From: Saccoglossus kowalevskii
Taxonomy: Eukaryota > Hemichordata > Enteropneusta > Harrimaniidae
Direction: 5' to 3'
Assembly: GCF_000003605.2 (NCBI RefSeq)
Contig: NW_003152584.1
Location: 1-64,000 of the forward strand
DNA length: 64,000 bases
The position numbers were made by a program, and so were the translations under genes. Below are positions 62,591-64,000 of the stretch, piece by piece. Each line of letters starts with the position of its first letter. The stretch's first letter is position 1. The notes below the pieces were generated by a model. The model made no database searches, was not told the DNA's origin, and was given only the letters and a program-made list of their open reading frames with translations.

Positions 62591-64000
62591 TAACATATTT
62601 TGTTACTGTGGTATGTGACAATCTACTGCAAATATGGATGTGTTAACCACACCCTTGGTTTGACATATTTTGTTACTGTGGTATGTGACAATCCACTGCA
62701 AATATGGATGTGTAAACCACACCTTTGGTTTGACATATTCGATACTGTTGTATGTGACAATCCACTGCAAATATGGATGTGTTAACCACACCCTTGGTTT
62801 GACATATTTTGTTACTGTGGTATGTGACAATCTACTGCAAATATGGATGTGTTAACTACACCCTTGGTTTGACATATTTTGTTACTGTGGTATGTGACAA
62901 TCCACTGCAAATATGGAAGTCTAAACCACACCCTTGGTTTGACATATTTTGTTACTGTGGTATGTGACAATCTACTGCAAATATGCATGTGTAAACCACA
63001 CCCTTGGTTTGACATATTTTGTTACTGTGGTATGTGGCAATCTACTGCAAATATGGATGTGTAAACCACACCCTTGGTTTGACATATTTTGTTACTGTAG
63101 TATGTGACAATCTACTGCAAATATGGATGTGTAAACCACACCCTTGTTTTGACATATTTTGTTACTGTGGTATGTGACAATCTACTGCAAATATGGATGT
63201 GTTAACCACACCCTTGGTTTGACATATTTTGTTAATGTGGTATGTAGCAATCCACTGCAAATATGGATGTGTTAACCACACCCTTGGTTTGACATATTTT
63301 GTTACTGTGGTATGTGACAATCTACTGCAAATATGGATGTGTTAACCACACCCTTGGTTTGACATATTTTGTTAATGTGGTATGTAGCAATCCACTGCAA
63401 ATATAGGTGTGTTAACCACGCCCTTGGTTTGACATATTTTGTTACTGTGGTATGTGGCAATCCACTGCAAATATGGATGTGTTAACCACACCCTTGGTTT
63501 AATATATTTTGTTAATGTGGTATGTGGCAATCTACTGCAAATATGGATGTGTAAACCACACCCTTGGTTTGACATATTTTGTTACTGTAGAATGTGACAA
63601 TCCACTGCAAATATGGATGTGTAAACCACACCCTTGGTTTGACATAGTTTGTTACTGTGGTATGTGACAATCTACTGCAAATATGGATGTGTTAACCACA
63701 CACTTGGTTTGACATATTTTGTTAATGTGGTATGTAGCAATCCACTGCAAATATGGATGTGTTAACCACATCCTTGGTTTGACATATTTTGTTACTGTGG
63801 TATGTGACAATCTACTGCAAATATGGATGTGTTAACCACACCCTTGGTTTGACATATTTTGTTAATGTGGTATGTAGCAATCCACTGCAAGTATAGGTGT
63901 GTTAACCACGCCCTTGGTTTGACAAATTTTGTTACTGTGGTATGTGGCAATCCACTGCAAATATGGATGTGTTAACTACACCCTTGGTTTGATATATTTT
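62591..64000 (+). repeat. B domain, copy 5, right edge
   Basis: A cgatac monomer lies near 62,740. The third gaagtctaaacc segment (62,916) is followed by typical B monomers: cttgttttgac, taatgtggtatgtagc, tataggtgtg, tagaatgtgac and atagtttg. From 63,421 to the window end the sequence follows 15,788-16,367 without a difference that I could find. The array runs off the window inside a monomer (tttgatat at 63,988). Confidence 0.84.
63421..64000 (+). repeat. 580 bp block identical to 15,788-16,367
   Basis: Offset 47,633. The shared rare variants occur in the same order: ggtttaatat, tagaatgtgac, catagtttg, cacacactt, ccacatcctt, ctgcaagtatagg with ccacgccc, gacaaattttg, and gttaactac with tttgatat. 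Left of 63,421 the two places differ (taatgtggtatgtagc here, tactgtggtatgtgac there), so the left limit is sharp. The right limit is hidden by the window edge. Confidence 0.9.

Larger units (their letters stand above)
1..64000 (+). repeat. Satellite DNA array, ~70 bp monomer, about 915 copies
   Basis: Reading every line, the motif tttgacat recurs every 66-71 bases from position 38 to position 63,988, always on the + strand. With the monomer numbered from that motif, landmarks are actg at 17-20, tgacaatcc at 28-36, gcaaatatgg at 40-49 and ccacaccc at 59-66. The distance between first and last motif, corrected for the short classes, gives about 915 monomers. The consensus has 27 G/C of 70 and no CpG. 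Both window edges cut through the array, so its true length is unknown. No inversion and no foreign insertion was seen. Satellite arrays of this form are known from eukaryotic heterochromatin; centromeric function is possible but not shown here. The family is not one I can name. Confidence 0.98.

Noticed and set aside
1-64000. Open frames of 61, 67, 75 and 90 codons repeated hundreds of times on both strands.
   Set aside because: Their fixed lengths follow from where taa and tta fall in two to four monomers. They are a mechanical result of the period, not a protein family.
1-64000. CRISPR array.
   Set aside because: Repeats are direct and regular, but there are no unique spacers: the full 70 bp is conserved from copy to copy, and no cas gene is present.
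1-64000. Transposon, LTR element, virus-like element or telomere repeat inserted in the array.
   Set aside because: Every stretch could be assigned to the monomer; no target-site duplication, terminal repeat, poly(A) tail or telomeric motif was seen.

Overview
The whole 64 kb window is one uninterrupted satellite DNA array. It consists of about 915 head-to-tail copies of a ~70 bp monomer, all in the same orientation on the + strand. I could find no stretch of unrelated sequence: no gene, RNA gene, transposon, telomeric repeat or unique spacer. A tandem array of this size with multi-level higher-order repeats (HORs) points to eukaryotic heterochromatin (centromeric, pericentromeric, subtelomeric or B/sex-chromosome type). 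The sequence alone does not reveal the taxon or the chromosome position, and I do not recognise the monomer as a named satellite family. The consensus monomer is about 39% GC and contains no CpG.

Monomers come in length classes. The basic class is 70 bp. A 69 bp class carries 'attcgatac' in place of 'attttgttac' (roughly 95 copies). A 66 bp class lacks 4 bp in 'ggtatgtgac' (13 copies). A 68 bp class carries 'gggtgttaac' (9 copies). Rarer 69 and 71 bp forms also occur. The main sequence dimorphism is gtgTAAacc versus gtgTTAacc; the latter creates a GTTAAC site.

By shared diagnostic variants the array is a mosaic of recurring domain families, which I label A, B, C, D, E and H. Approximate layout: A 1-820; C 821-3,880; B 3,881-9,445; H 9,446-13,490; B 13,491-16,440; A 16,441-16,920; C 16,921-19,980; H 19,981-32,455; C with an H insert 32,456-35,280; B 35,281-45,280; D 45,281-46,930; H 46,931-52,365; B 52,366-55,350; A/E 55,351-57,120; D 57,121-58,680; C 58,681-59,590; mixed D/B 59,591-61,260; E then D 61,261-62,590; B 62,591-64,000. 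Boundaries are good to about one or two monomers.

Within domains there are tandem HOR units of 3, 6, 8, 11, 13, 18 and about 29 monomers (about 209, 419, 560, 769/770, 908, 1,254 and 2,028 bp). Between domains, blocks of 0.3-1.4 kb recur almost unchanged at distances of 13-58 kb. The pattern is what repeated unequal exchange and segmental amplification would leave. All open frames in the window are by-products of the repeat. Short clusters of 1 bp insertions and deletions, often near domain switches, look like residual assembly or consensus error and should be checked before the fine HOR structure is trusted.
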